Positions 16,076-24,512 of a stretch of DNA of 64,000 bases are shown piece by piece; position 1 is the stretch's first letter, and every line of letters starts with the position of its first letter. The notes beneath the pieces are model-generated. The model searched no databases. It was not told the origin of the DNA and saw only the letters and a list, made by a program, of their open reading frames with translations. This DNA comes from AG2 sp036493735 (GTDB lineage Bacteria; Gemmatimonadota; Gemmatimonadetes; Gemmatimonadales; Gemmatimonadaceae), in assembly GCA_036493735.1 (NCBI GenBank), contig DASXPH010000093.1, forward strand, positions 1-64,000. The letters are read 5' to 3'. The position numbers were made by a program, and so were the translations under genes.

Positions 16076-17251
16076 ATGCCCGATATCGTCTTTCACGATC
16101 CACCGCGATTCCCGCGTGGATTTCGCTGCGCCAGCCGACTCATCGGACTCAAGCCGAGCGGCAAAGACCTGGCGCTGTTCGTCAGCGAGGTCGATGCCGC
16201 GGCGGCGGCCGTCTTCACGCGCAATCATTTTCCTGGCGCACCCGTGATTCTCGGGCGTGAAACGATTCGCGGCGGTCGCCTTCGTGCAATCGTCGTCAAC
16301 AGCAAGGTGAGCAACGTCGCGACCGGTGCGCGCGGCGTGGAGGATGCGCGACGCATGGCGTCCGCCGCCGCCGCCGATATCGGCTCGGTGCCAGATCGCG
16401 TGCTCGTCAGCTCTACCGGCGTGATCGGTGTTCCGCTCCCGATCGACCGGATCGAGGATGGAATTCGCGGCATCGCCGGCGAGCTGCAGTCGGATCCACT
16501 CATAGGCGCGCAGGGCATCATGACGACTGACACGCACCCGAAAGCGCTCTCCGCCTGCATCGGCGACGCGACGATCACCTGGGTGGCGAAGGGCTCGGGG
16601 ATGATCGAGCCGAACATGGCGACGATGCTCTCCTACATCTTCACCGACGCACGGATCGACGCGGCGGCGCTCGACCGGATGCTACGTGAAGCGGTGAGTA
16701 CGTCGTTCAACATGCTGTCTGTGGACACCGACACGAGCACGTCGGACACGTGCGCGATTCTGGCCAATGGCCTCGCCGGCGAAGTCGATGCGACCGCATT
16801 TCAGGAAACGCTCAACGCCGGTTGTATTCGGATGACGGAGATTCTCGCCCGTGACGGGGAAGGGGCGACGCATCTTCTGCGCGCGACGGTTCGCGGCGCC
16901 AAGACAATCGAGGATGCGCGGAGGGTCGCCAAGGCGCTCGTCAATTCACCGCTCGTGAAGACGATGGTGCACGGCGCGGATCCGAACGTCGGCCGGTTGC
17001 TGATGGCGGTTGGCAAGTGCTTCGAGTGTACGATCGCTCAGGAACGAACGGATGCGTGGATCAACGGCTATCAAGTGGTCCGTCGTGGGGCGCGCCTCGA
17101 CTTCGATGACGCGACGGTGCGCGAGGCGCTCCGTCGCGAGATGGTCGATCTGGAGGTGGCGCTTGGCGTCGGAACGTGCGACGCGCGAGCGTATGGCTGC
17201 GATCTGACCAAGGGATACATCGACGAGAACGCCGCGTATTACTCGAGTTGA
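16076..17251 (+). CDS. argJ: bifunctional ornithine acetyltransferase / N-acetylglutamate synthase
   Basis: A 391-residue enzyme of arginine synthesis. It moves the acetyl group from N-acetylornithine to glutamate, and in bifunctional forms also makes N-acetylglutamate from acetyl-CoA. Hallmarks are the oxyanion pair in LVSSTGVIGVPLP (110-122), the KGSGMIEPNMATML self-cleavage region where Thr183 becomes the N-terminal nucleophile of the beta chain, SVDTDTSTSDTC, and the C-terminal HGADPNVGR. Length is normal. The usual KGAGM motif reads KGSGM here, a mild change. No other arginine genes are adjacent, so the pathway is scattered. The YVTN propeller gene follows 26 bases downstream and may be cotranscribed. 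Confidence 0.93.
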   Translation: MPDIVFHDPPRFPRGFRCASRLIGLKPSGKDLALFVSEVDAAAAAVFTRNHFPGAPVILGRETIRGGRLRAIVVNSKVSNVATGARGVEDARRMASAAAADIGSVPDRVLVSSTGVIGVPLPIDRIEDGIRGIAGELQSDPLIGAQGIMTTDTHPKALSACIGDATITWVAKGSGMIEPNMATMLSYIFTDARIDAAALDRMLREAVSTSFNMLSVDTDTSTSDTCAILANGLAGEVDATAFQETLNAGCIRMTEILARDGEGATHLLRATVRGAKTIEDARRVAKALVNSPLVKTMVHGADPNVGRLLMAVGKCFECTIAQERTDAWINGYQVVRRGARLDFDDATVREALRREMVDLEVALGVGTCDARAYGCDLTKGYIDENAAYYSS

Positions 17252-17277
17252 TCGGCCTTCATCCAGGGACAGGACAC

Positions 17278-18300
17278 ATGCGAATCGCACTCTCCGCGCT
17301 GTTGATGCTCTGCGGTGCCATCGTCGGTGCTCAGCAACCAGCGCTCGTTGTCCTCAACAAAGCACAAGCAACGGCATCGATCATCTCGCTGGCGGACGGG
17401 CGCACGATCGCAACGATGCCGGTCGGCGACGGTCCGCACGAGGTTGCGGTGGCGGCGGATGGCCGATGGGCGGTGGCGGCGAATTACGGCGGCCGCACGC
17501 CGGGGCATACCCTCACCGTGCTCGATCTGCCCGAGCGTCGTCCGGTTCGCACCATCGAGCTCGGGACATACCTCCGTCCGCACGGCATCGCCTGGCTGCC
17601 CGATGGCCAGCACGTGGTCGTGACCTCGGAGCAGGCACGCGCCGTGGAGATCGTGGACGTGCCTAACGGGCAGGTCACCCGCGCGATCCAGACGGGGCAG
17701 CCCGGGCATCTGCTCACACTCTCGAGAGACGGCCATCGCGCGTGGACCGCGAACATCGCGACCGGCAGTGTGTCGCTGATCGATCTCGACAGGGGCACCG
17801 TTCTGAAGACAGTCGTCACCGGCAAAGGGCCGGAGGGGCACGATGTATCGCCTAACGGGAAGGAGCTGTGGGCGGCTGATCGCGCGCTCAATCGCATCAC
17901 CGTGCTCGACGCGAGTACGCTCGACTCGTTAGCGAGCATTCCCACCGGCGAATTTCCGAATCGATTGCACTTCACCCCCGATGGTCGCTGGGTGCTCGTA
18001 TCGAACATTCGCTCGGGCACGGTCGACGTCATCGATGCCGCCACGCGGCAGACGGTGGATCACATCACCTTCACGTTCGATTCGACACGGGCAAATCCGA
18101 CGATGCTCGGCGCGATGGGGCGATCGCCACAACCCGAGGGGATTCTCATCGCCCCCGACGGCCGCCGCGCCTGGGTGGCGCTGTCGGCAATGAATCAGCT
18201 GGCCGAGGTGGACTTAACGAGCCGGAAGGTCGTCCGGTACATCACCACCGGTCAGGAGCCAGACGGGATGGCGTATCTGGCTGCATATACCGCTAGATAG
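17278..18300 (+). CDS. secreted YVTN-type beta-propeller protein
   Basis: A 340-residue exported protein with a signal peptide (MRIALSALLMLCGAIVGAQQ). The mature region is a seven-bladed propeller of the YVTN/40-residue repeat type. Each blade contains a T-A-x-I-x-L-x-x-G-x-T pattern followed by G-x-x-P-H/G and a D-G-x-x-x-x-V-A/V-x-x strand, for example ATMPVGDGPHEVAVAADGRW, TGKGPEGHDVSPNGKELW and PTGEFPNRLHFTPDGRWVLV. Such proteins act in surface binding or as redox/quinoprotein-like scaffolds, but no cofactor-binding residues are evident here. The ATG at 17278 is preferred over an upstream frame inside argJ. A short gap (26 bases) to argJ may mean read-through rather than shared function. 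Confidence 0.85.
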   Translation: MRIALSALLMLCGAIVGAQQPALVVLNKAQATASIISLADGRTIATMPVGDGPHEVAVAADGRWAVAANYGGRTPGHTLTVLDLPERRPVRTIELGTYLRPHGIAWLPDGQHVVVTSEQARAVEIVDVPNGQVTRAIQTGQPGHLLTLSRDGHRAWTANIATGSVSLIDLDRGTVLKTVVTGKGPEGHDVSPNGKELWAADRALNRITVLDASTLDSLASIPTGEFPNRLHFTPDGRWVLVSNIRSGTVDVIDAATRQTVDHITFTFDSTRANPTMLGAMGRSPQPEGILIAPDGRRAWVALSAMNQLAEVDLTSRKVVRYITTGQEPDGMAYLAAYTAR

Positions 18301-18305
18301 GCTGT

Positions 18306-18833
18306 TTATAAATAGCGCGCAATTGCCATCGTCGTCGCCGACAGGACCAGCAGCCAACTCATGATGGCCTGAGCGCGCGAAAACTTCTGGCGCAGCGGCA
18401 CCGCCTCGGTGGCGAGATCTGCAGGCGGCGCGGCGCCCGCGCGTTGAGACTCTTCCATGCGCTGAGCGATCGCACCGAGCTTGCGTGCCGCCGGCTGCGC
18501 CATAGCGCCGTGGACGCCGGCCGCGACGATGGCGAGCAGCGCACCGATTGAGAGTGTGATGCCCATTGCCGAGCGGCCGAACCCACCGCCTGACGCTTTG
18601 GAGTCAATACCAAAAAGCGCGAACCCGGCCAGGATCGTTAGGGCCATCCCGACATTGATCCAGAACTGCAGTCGCTGTCGGCCCATCAGTTGCGTCACCA
18701 CGGCGCCGCCGCTCGGCCCGACGGCACGCGCTGCCGGCAGCAGGAAGGCGGAGAGAGTGAGCGTCGCGCCGACCCAGAAGATGCCGGCGAGGATGTGAAT
18801 CAGGCGGACGATGGCCATGACGGAGTTGTTCAT
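18306..18833 (-). CDS. four-helix integral membrane protein
   Basis: A protein of about 175 residues with four predicted membrane helices: IVRLIHILAGIFWVGATLTLS, LQFWINVGMALTILAGFALFG, MGITLSIGALLAIVAAGVHG and the C-terminal IMSWLLVLSATTMAIARYL. The first helix has the H-x-x-x-G-x-x-W-V-G pattern seen in CopD/DUF2269-like and urate-oxidase-N-domain-like membrane proteins, where such a His can bind haem or metal. No exact family can be fixed by eye. The ATG at 18833 is preferred over the longer frame to 18902. It is convergent with the YVTN gene, leaving only 5 bases. Confidence 0.7.
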   Translation of the reverse strand: MNNSVMAIVRLIHILAGIFWVGATLTLSAFLLPAARAVGPSGGAVVTQLMGRQRLQFWINVGMALTILAGFALFGIDSKASGGGFGRSAMGITLSIGALLAIVAAGVHGAMAQPAARKLGAIAQRMEESQRAGAAPPADLATEAVPLRQKFSRAQAIMSWLLVLSATTMAIARYL

Positions 18834-19060
18834 GCGCTCAACTATACACCGCCAGGGCCCGGAATGAGGCATGCGACGTTCCCGGCGTGTGTCGTCCATC
18901 ACGTTCTCGGGAAAACTCGACTGTCGCGGCCGCTGAGCAGCCTGTGCAATCGAGCCGAGCAGCCGCGATCAGTACGCTTCTTGCCAGACTTTCGTCCGCT
19001 GTCGACCCGGCGTCACGGACGACTGCCGGCAACTTCAAACGGACGATGGAGGACACACCC

Positions 19061-19708
19061 ATGCCCACGAGATACGGGCGTCACTGCGTGATCGCGCTTT
19101 CAGCGGCGACCCTGCTCGTTGCCTGCAAGCCGAAAGAGAACGCCACCACGGACACCACGACGGCGGCGGGAGCCGTCGCGACGGGATCCGATTCCGCCAA
19201 TCGCGCGCGTACGGACACCACCAACGCCGCCGCGGCCAATAACAACAACAATTGGACGGACGCGCAGATCCTCGCCTTCGCCTCAGCGGCGAACAAGGGT
19301 GAGATCGCGGAGGGCAAGCTCGCCGAGACCAAGGCGACGAATCCGAAGGTGAAAGCGTTCGCGCGGCAGATGGTGACGGATCACAGCGCCATGTTGGCGG
19401 AAGGCAATTCCTTCGCGAAGAAGAACAGCATCACTCCCGATTCGACGAAGGGCGACGTCCAGGACCTGCAGAAAGACGCGCATAACGAGCTCCAGGACAT
19501 GACCTCGAAGGCGAAGGGGAAGGACTGGGACAAGGACTTCGTCGACAAGGAAATCGACGGGCACAAGAAGGTGCTCGAGAAGATTCAGACCTTCCAGAGC
19601 TCCACGCAGAACCCGCAGCTGAAAGAGATGCTGACGAAGGCGCAGACGAAGGTGCAGTCGCACCTCGACAAGGCGCAGGCGCTGAAGGACAGCACGTTGA
19701 ACAAGTAG
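19061..19708 (+). CDS. DUF4142 lipoprotein
   Basis: A 215-residue lipoprotein with signal peptide and lipobox LLVAC (Cys near residue 22). A Thr/Ala/Asn-rich linker ending in a run of Asn precedes a helical DUF4142 domain: ILAFASAANKGEIAEGKLAE, NPKVKAFARQMVTDHSAMLAE, and the second pair of helices with VDKEIDGHKKVLEKIQTF. DUF4142 proteins have a ferritin-like four-helix topology with conserved His such as TDH and DGH; function is unknown though many are stress induced. The ATG at 19061 follows GGAGG at a good distance. The stop codon leads directly into a TGGT-type boundary element with a terminator. Confidence 0.85.
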   Translation: MPTRYGRHCVIALSAATLLVACKPKENATTDTTTAAGAVATGSDSANRARTDTTNAAAANNNNNWTDAQILAFASAANKGEIAEGKLAETKATNPKVKAFARQMVTDHSAMLAEGNSFAKKNSITPDSTKGDVQDLQKDAHNELQDMTSKAKGKDWDKDFVDKEIDGHKKVLEKIQTFQSSTQNPQLKEMLTKAQTKVQSHLDKAQALKDSTLNK

Positions 19709-19786
19709 TGGTTGCTGGCTCGTGAGTGGTGGTTGGTGAATTCGGATGGCCGGCGTGTTGCGCCGGCCTTCCTTTTTTGCTGGCCG
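19707..19786. repeat. boundary iteron and terminator after the DUF4142 gene
   Basis: The stop TAG is the first part of TAGTGGTTGCTGGC, and GTGGTGGTTGGTGAATTC follows, the G-rich iteron. An 8-bp perfect hairpin (19748-19755 with 19761-19768) with tail TTCCTTTTTT completes it. Here the C-rich second arm is missing. Confidence 0.75.
19748..19779 (+). terminator. Rho-independent terminator
   Basis: The stem GGCCGGCG/CGCCGGCC with a 5-nt loop is followed by TTCCTTTTTT on the plus strand, as expected for the DUF4142 gene. Confidence 0.85.
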
Positions 19787-19798
19787 CTCGCCCGAGCG

Positions 19799-20563
19799 CT
19801 AGCCCCTGGCTGTCAGCCAGGCCACCGCTGCCTGGGCCATCTCCTTCGGCACCATGTGCGGCCCAGCGAACTCGTGGAACTCCAATGGGTAGCCCAGCGC
19901 GACGAGCCGCTGCGCGAGACGGCGGCCGCAGCTGTCGATCGGAAGAATCCGATCGTCGGTGCCATGCGACATGAAGATGTGCGGCCGTCCAACGTTGGCG
20001 GCCGGCGCGAGAATACACGGCGAGAAGGCGATGATCCTCGAGAAGAAGTCGCCATTCGTCATGCCTAACGACAGAGCGTACGAGGCGCCGTCGGAAAAGC
20101 CCTCGATCGTGATGCGCGACGGGTCGATCGCGCACCGCTCGAACACGTGTGCCAGCGCCCGATCGATGAAGGCGACGTCGGCACCGTAGGGACCGTAGAG
20201 AAAGTCCCAGGTCCCTCCGCGTGAATCGGGGGCGACGAGCACGAGACCGGCGGCTTCGGCGAGGGGAAGAAAGGGACGAATGCCGATCTCCGACGACTGT
20301 CCGGCCCCATGGAGCATGAGCACGAGCGGCGCCGGCGAGCTGGAATTGTACGACGAGGGCACGTACAGGATGCCATCGCGGCCGTACGCGAGGCCTAACG
20401 ACGATCGCCCGATGAGCGGCGAGAGCGGCGGCGCCGATGGCCGCGAGACCAGCCGGCCAGCAAGGGGACGCGGCGCGTCGGTGGATGGTGCCGAGCGGCA
20501 GCCCTCGATGACCCCTGAGGCGACAGTTGCCAGTGCCAGTCGCAGCACGTCGCGCCGGTTCAT
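19799..20563 (-). CDS. Tat-exported alpha/beta hydrolase (esterase/PHB-depolymerase-like)
   Basis: A 254-residue protein beginning MNRRDVLRLALATVASGVIEGC, a twin-arginine-type signal that ends in a possible lipobox Cys22. The rest is an alpha/beta hydrolase of the polyhydroxybutyrate-depolymerase/carboxylesterase group: LVLMLHGAGQ (oxyanion region), nucleophile Ser157 in GFSDGAS, Asp in SHGTDDRILP and His in EFAGPHMVP. All three triad residues are present in order. The substrate could be an ester such as a feruloyl or short-chain ester; the sequence does not say. The start at 20563 has AGGAAACGAG upstream. It ends close to the terminator of the DUF4142 gene, with which it is convergent. Confidence 0.85.
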   Translation of the reverse strand: MNRRDVLRLALATVASGVIEGCRSAPSTDAPRPLAGRLVSRPSAPPLSPLIGRSSLGLAYGRDGILYVPSSYNSSSPAPLVLMLHGAGQSSEIGIRPFLPLAEAAGLVLVAPDSRGGTWDFLYGPYGADVAFIDRALAHVFERCAIDPSRITIEGFSDGASYALSLGMTNGDFFSRIIAFSPCILAPAANVGRPHIFMSHGTDDRILPIDSCGRRLAQRLVALGYPLEFHEFAGPHMVPKEMAQAAVAWLTARG

Positions 20564-20700
20564 CAGCCGCTCGTTTCCTGGCTGCGATCCTTCACGTTCG
20601 TGTGGATGCATCGGCAATGCTTACGATCCGCGAAGCCTGAAGCAGACAAGCTATCGCCAGCGCGGCGCGACGCGATAACTTCCGCCAATCTCGGAGGCCC

Positions 20701-22185
20701 ATGTCCATCGAATCGCTCGACTCCAGCGCGCCGATCGTCGCGCCATCGCAGGCACTCGCGACGCCCACCGGCGAAGTCGCGCCGGAGTCGCTGAGACGCA
20801 TCGAGCTCTTCGCCGACCTCCGCTCCGACGAGCTGGCGTGGATCGCGGCGCACTCCGAGCGGATCGTTCTCGCGCCGGGGCAATTGCTTCTTCTGGCCGG
20901 CGAGCCGGCGGAATGGATGTATATCGCCCTCGAGGGTACGATCGAGGTTCGCCGCGAGCAATTGGGGTCGAACGTCCCGGCATTCGTGTTTCACGCCGGT
21001 GACGTGACCGGCGTGCTGCCGTACTCGCGGATGAAATCGTTCGTCGGAAATGGACGCGCGGCAACGCATGCGGTGGTCGCGCGCTTCCCGCGCACCCTCT
21101 TTCCCGAGCTGCTGCGGCGAGTCCCGTCGCTCGCGTCGCGCTTCGTGGCGGTTCTCATCGATCGTGTGCGCGACACGACGCGACGCGAAGCCCAGCTCGA
21201 GCGTCTGCTCGCGTTGAGCAAGCTGTCGGCGGGGATCGCCCACGAGCTGAACAACCCCGTTGCCGCGATCCTGAATACGTTCGGCGAAACGGGTCGCCGC
21301 CTTCGCTATCGCGGCGAGCTGGTGATCGAGCTCGTTCGGTGCGGGGCGTCGCCGGAGATGCTCGAGCGCCTCGAGACGCTACGGCAATCGCCGCGGACGG
21401 CCGCGGCGATGCGCGATCCGATCGCGCGCAGCGACAGCCTCGACGAGATGGACGCGTTTCTCCGCCGCGCTGGATTGTCGGACCCATGGCGCTACGCGGC
21501 AACGTTCGTCGACGCCGGCTTCGACGTCGCCGCGCTCGAGTCGGTGATCGCGGACTTGCCTAACGAGGCACGGGCGGCCGCGCTGCGCTGGCTCGAGTCT
21601 GGTCTCGCCCTCGAGTCGCTCTTCACGTCGGCCGAGCGCGCCGGGGCGCGGGTCGCCGAGATCGTGGATGCGGTGAAAGGCTACACGAATCGCGACCGCG
21701 GGCGCGCGATGACCGAGGTCGATGTCCGCGCGGGACTGGACGCGACGATCGCGCTCTTCACGAGCCGCTTCCGCGAGCGCGGCGCCTCCGTCGTGCGCGA
21801 GCTGGACACGCCGCTGCCGCGTCTCCGCGGATATCCGGGCGATCTCAATCAGGCGTGGTCGCATCTCATCGACAACGCGCTCGACGCCGTGACGCCACTC
21901 GGCGCTCAGGGACGTGTCATCGTCGGTGCGTGGCCGATGGAAAGCGCAGTACGCGTCGAGGTCAGGGACAACGGACCCGGAATACCGCCGGAGCTGCAGG
22001 AGAGGGTTTTCGAGCCCTTCTTCACGACGAAAGAGCCCGGCCACGGGACGGGGCTGGGCCTCGACATCGCGCGACGCATCATCACCGATCTCCACGGCGG
22101 AGAGCTGAGCGTCGAGTCGAAGCCGGGCGATACGAGATTTATCGTTAGGCTGCCGCTCACCACCGTCGCCACGCTGGGCATCTGA
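20701..22185 (+). CDS. sensor histidine kinase with cyclic-nucleotide-binding-like domain
   Basis: A 494-residue soluble kinase with no membrane helix. Residues 30-160 are a cyclic-nucleotide-binding (CRP-like) domain (LRRIELFADLRSDELAWIA, VLAPGQLLLLAGEPAEWMYIALEGTIEV). A linker helix leads to the dimerisation box KLSAGIAHELNNPVAAI with phosphoacceptor His181, followed by a long helical insert (200-330) and the ATPase domain: N box HLIDNALDAV, G1 DNGPGIP, EPFFTTKEPGHGTGLGL and the C-terminal GELSVESKPGD. This architecture occurs in bacteria where thioredoxin reductase or response regulators accompany it, but no receiver gene is adjacent here, so it is an orphan kinase. CGGAGG precedes the ATG. 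Confidence 0.92.
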   Translation: MSIESLDSSAPIVAPSQALATPTGEVAPESLRRIELFADLRSDELAWIAAHSERIVLAPGQLLLLAGEPAEWMYIALEGTIEVRREQLGSNVPAFVFHAGDVTGVLPYSRMKSFVGNGRAATHAVVARFPRTLFPELLRRVPSLASRFVAVLIDRVRDTTRREAQLERLLALSKLSAGIAHELNNPVAAILNTFGETGRRLRYRGELVIELVRCGASPEMLERLETLRQSPRTAAAMRDPIARSDSLDEMDAFLRRAGLSDPWRYAATFVDAGFDVAALESVIADLPNEARAAALRWLESGLALESLFTSAERAGARVAEIVDAVKGYTNRDRGRAMTEVDVRAGLDATIALFTSRFRERGASVVRELDTPLPRLRGYPGDLNQAWSHLIDNALDAVTPLGAQGRVIVGAWPMESAVRVEVRDNGPGIPPELQERVFEPFFTTKEPGHGTGLGLDIARRIITDLHGGELSVESKPGDTRFIVRLPLTTVATLGI

Positions 22186-22192
22186 CCGCCAT

Positions 22193-22978
22193 CTACCCCA
22201 ACCCTCTCTCGAAAGCGCCGACGTCCGAGAAGTACCGCACGACGGTCTCTGGCTGACCGGCCTGCGTGTACAACTCGTCGCGCGGCGCGGCAATGAGCGT
22301 CTCCATCGCCGCCGCAACGTCGTCGGCGTTCTGAATTTGAGGGCTGGATCCGCCGCCAGTCCGCGACGCCCAGGTCACCGCGGGCGTGCCGCCGAGGGCG
22401 TTGCGGGCGAACTCCGTCGTCACCATGCCCGGCATCACGAGCGACACATGAATGTCCGGGAACTCCCGCCGCAGATCCATGCGCAGATTGGCCGTCAGGG
22501 CGTTGAGCGCGGCCTTGGCCGCGTTGTATGCGGACCGATACGTGGCGATCGGAACACGTGACAAAAATGACGAGACATTGATAAGATGGCCGCGTCGGCG
22601 CTCTTTGAAGTGCGGGATAATCGCCTGCATCCCATACAACGCGGACTTCACGTTTACGGCCATCATCTCATCGAACTGCTGATCGGTGAGCTCGAGGACA
22701 GGTGCATTGATCCCGCGGCCCGCGTTGTTGACCCAGACGTCCACGCCGCCGAAGGCATCGAGAGCCTCGTCGCGAAGCCGTTCGACGTCGGCTCGGCGGG
22801 TGACGTCCACCACGACGGTCCGCGTATCGGAGCCCGCGTCGCGCGCGACCTCCTCGAGCGCGTCCGGGCGCCGGGCGCCCAGAACCAGCCGGAGCCCCTG
22901 GCGGCCCAGGCGCCGTGCGAGTGCCGCGCCGATCCCGCTGCTCGCGCCGGTGATGACGACTGTTGATTCGCGTTGCAT
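22193..22978 (-). CDS. short-chain dehydrogenase/reductase
   Basis: A 261-residue classical SDR oxidoreductase. The cofactor motif TGASSGIGAALARRLG lies at the N terminus, VDVTRRADVERL follows strand four, WVNNAGRG is the NNAG motif, and the catalytic part has Ser in NVSSFLSR and Tyr-x3-Lys in SAYNAAKAAL. Arg after the second strand (GARRPDAL) favours NADP(H). The C-terminal 40 residues (GGGSSPQIQNADDVAAAMETLI) look like the region found in polyketide- or steroid-type reductases, but substrate is open. The ATG at 22978 follows GGGGAGACGAG; the long upstream extension is antisense to the next gene. It is 8 bases from the convergent kinase stop. Confidence 0.92.
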   Translation of the reverse strand: MQRESTVVITGASSGIGAALARRLGRQGLRLVLGARRPDALEEVARDAGSDTRTVVVDVTRRADVERLRDEALDAFGGVDVWVNNAGRGINAPVLELTDQQFDEMMAVNVKSALYGMQAIIPHFKERRRGHLINVSSFLSRVPIATYRSAYNAAKAALNALTANLRMDLRREFPDIHVSLVMPGMVTTEFARNALGGTPAVTWASRTGGGSSPQIQNADDVAAAMETLIAAPRDELYTQAGQPETVVRYFSDVGAFERGLG

Positions 22979-23047
22979 CTTATTCTCGTCTCCCCGATTC
23001 GCTTCCGCTTCCGCATGCGCGAGGCCGCGCGTGCAGCCACTTCCGTC

Positions 23048-23764
23048 ATGTCCAAGAATATCTCTCTGCCGATCGCCGCGGCGCTGGTGGTCGCCGCTGC
23101 TTCGTGTGTCGCGGCGCAAGGCTCGGTTCGAACCGCTTCTCCTGACAGCAGCGATCGAAATGAGCTTCCCATCCTCGAGGTGCATGCGCCATCGACCTAC
23201 GGGGCGTGGATCGCGGCGGCCCGACACTCGCAGTTTCGGACGCGCACCGGCGTGCCCGGCTACAGGGATTTCTACGAGGCGAGCGCTCGTTTCGGATGGT
23301 CGATCGGCGATCAGTCGCGGCTGGTGAGCGGGACGTACTTCATCGACCTGATTCCGGCAGCGCTCTCCACGGACATGCCCGACTATCAGTGGAACTCGAG
23401 GTGTCGTCCCGAAACGTACTGTCCGGGCGCGACGCCAATTCCGCACGACGTCTATGCGTTCGGCATCACGCCATTCGGATTCGCCATGAACTTCGGAGCC
23501 GGACCGGCACGCCTAACGATCGAGACGAGCGCCGGCGGACTGCTCTTCTCACGTCGGATCCCCGATCCCGTGGCGGCGCGCTTCAACTTCACGGCTTCCG
23601 CTGGGCCGACGCTCGAGCTGCGATTGACGCCCGCGGGCTCGCTGCGCATCGGTTACCTGTGGCATCACACGTCGAACGGCGGGACTGGCAAGGTGAACCC
23701 CGGGCTCAACTCCGGCATCCTCGCGATCGGGATGCTGTGGCACGCATCAGTGCGGCGGAACTGA
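23048..23764 (+). CDS. PagL-like lipid A deacylase / acyloxyacyl hydrolase
   Basis: A 238-residue outer-membrane protein with a signal peptide (MSKNISLPIAAALVVAAAS and cleavage near QAQG-like AAQG). The mature part has alternating amphipathic strands of an eight-stranded barrel and ends with an aromatic strand. Near the C terminus YLWHHTSNGGTGKVNPGLNSG matches the PagL H-x-S-N...N-x-G-x-N active-site pattern, with the HTSN His and Ser as likely catalytic residues. PagL removes the 3-O acyl chain of lipid A. The match supports, but does not prove, that this cell has lipid A. The ATG at 23048 is preferred. The gene is divergent from the SDR gene and overlaps the DUF4230 gene convergently by 18 bases. 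Confidence 0.75.
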   Translation: MSKNISLPIAAALVVAAASCVAAQGSVRTASPDSSDRNELPILEVHAPSTYGAWIAAARHSQFRTRTGVPGYRDFYEASARFGWSIGDQSRLVSGTYFIDLIPAALSTDMPDYQWNSRCRPETYCPGATPIPHDVYAFGITPFGFAMNFGAGPARLTIETSAGGLLFSRRIPDPVAARFNFTASAGPTLELRLTPAGSLRIGYLWHHTSNGGTGKVNPGLNSGILAIGMLWHASVRRN

Positions 23765-24388
23765 CTCCGGCGGTGCAGGGGTCAAGGCCGCGGATCTCTC
23801 CACATCCACGGTGTAGCCGTCGCGAGCGAGGAGGTCCTTCAGCACGCGCGCGGCACTGCTGTCGGCGTGAACGAGCAGCCCCGACTGCTCGCCGGCCAGG
23901 TAGAGCTGATGCCGGACTTGACGCTGGATGGCATCGCGATCCTCCGGCCGGAAGGGGTTGAAGAGCCCCGCCTGCTCGTCGTAGGTGCGCACGTCGAGCA
24001 CTTCGACGCTCGTCAGGCGCGCGCGGGGCAGTGTGATCGTTATGCGCCGCGCCGCGTGGTCGATCTGGACGTTCGTCGCCGCGCCGAGGTCGATCCCGGC
24101 GCTCACCTTGCCGGTGACGACGAGTAGTGCGCGCTTGGTGAAGCCATAGCGCGAGGCGTCGTAGACCACGACATCGCGCAATGTCATCTCCGTGGAGACG
24201 AGCTTCGCGACGTCCTGAAGCTGCTGGACGACGAGGTCGTGGCTGATGCGCGGCGGCTCGGGCTTGGGCAGCAGCGTGAAGCTCTCCACCCGGCGGGCGA
24301 GCCCGACACCGAGGCCGATGATCAGGATCAACGTCGCCGCGAAGAGGAGCCCGAGGATGCTTCGCGTCCAACGGAACACAGATGACAT
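23747..24388 (-). CDS. DUF4230 membrane-anchored protein
   Basis: A 213-residue protein with one N-terminal membrane helix (SILGLLFAATLILIIGLGVGL, residues 10-31) and an extracytoplasmic DUF4230-like domain. The signs are LVSTEMTLRDVVVYDA, the VVTGKVSAGIDLG strand, NVQIDHAARRITITLPRARL and the long helix EDRDAIQRQVRHQLYLAGEQSGLL that includes residues typical of the family. Function of DUF4230 is unknown. The protein ends overlapping the 3' end of the PagL-like gene by 18 bases. A start at 24388 is chosen; the frame to 24479 is a different one and a shadow. Confidence 0.75.
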   Translation of the reverse strand: MSSVFRWTRSILGLLFAATLILIIGLGVGLARRVESFTLLPKPEPPRISHDLVVQQLQDVAKLVSTEMTLRDVVVYDASRYGFTKRALLVVTGKVSAGIDLGAATNVQIDHAARRITITLPRARLTSVEVLDVRTYDEQAGLFNPFRPEDRDAIQRQVRHQLYLAGEQSGLLVHADSSAARVLKDLLARDGYTVDVERSAALTPAPPESVPPH

Positions 24389-24512
24389 CCTGACAAGGTA
24401 ATTCGCTGTCGGCCGTGCGAGGGACGGAGCCGTCGAGCCGCGACGAGAGCCGATTGCCCAAGTGAAGGACGACCGACATTATCCGGCGTCAACTCTCACC
24501 GACTCATCTCAC

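Noticed and set aside
22979..23446. N-terminal extension of the SDR
   Set aside because: It is antisense to the PagL-like gene; the ATG at 22978 starts the Rossmann fold with a ribosome site.
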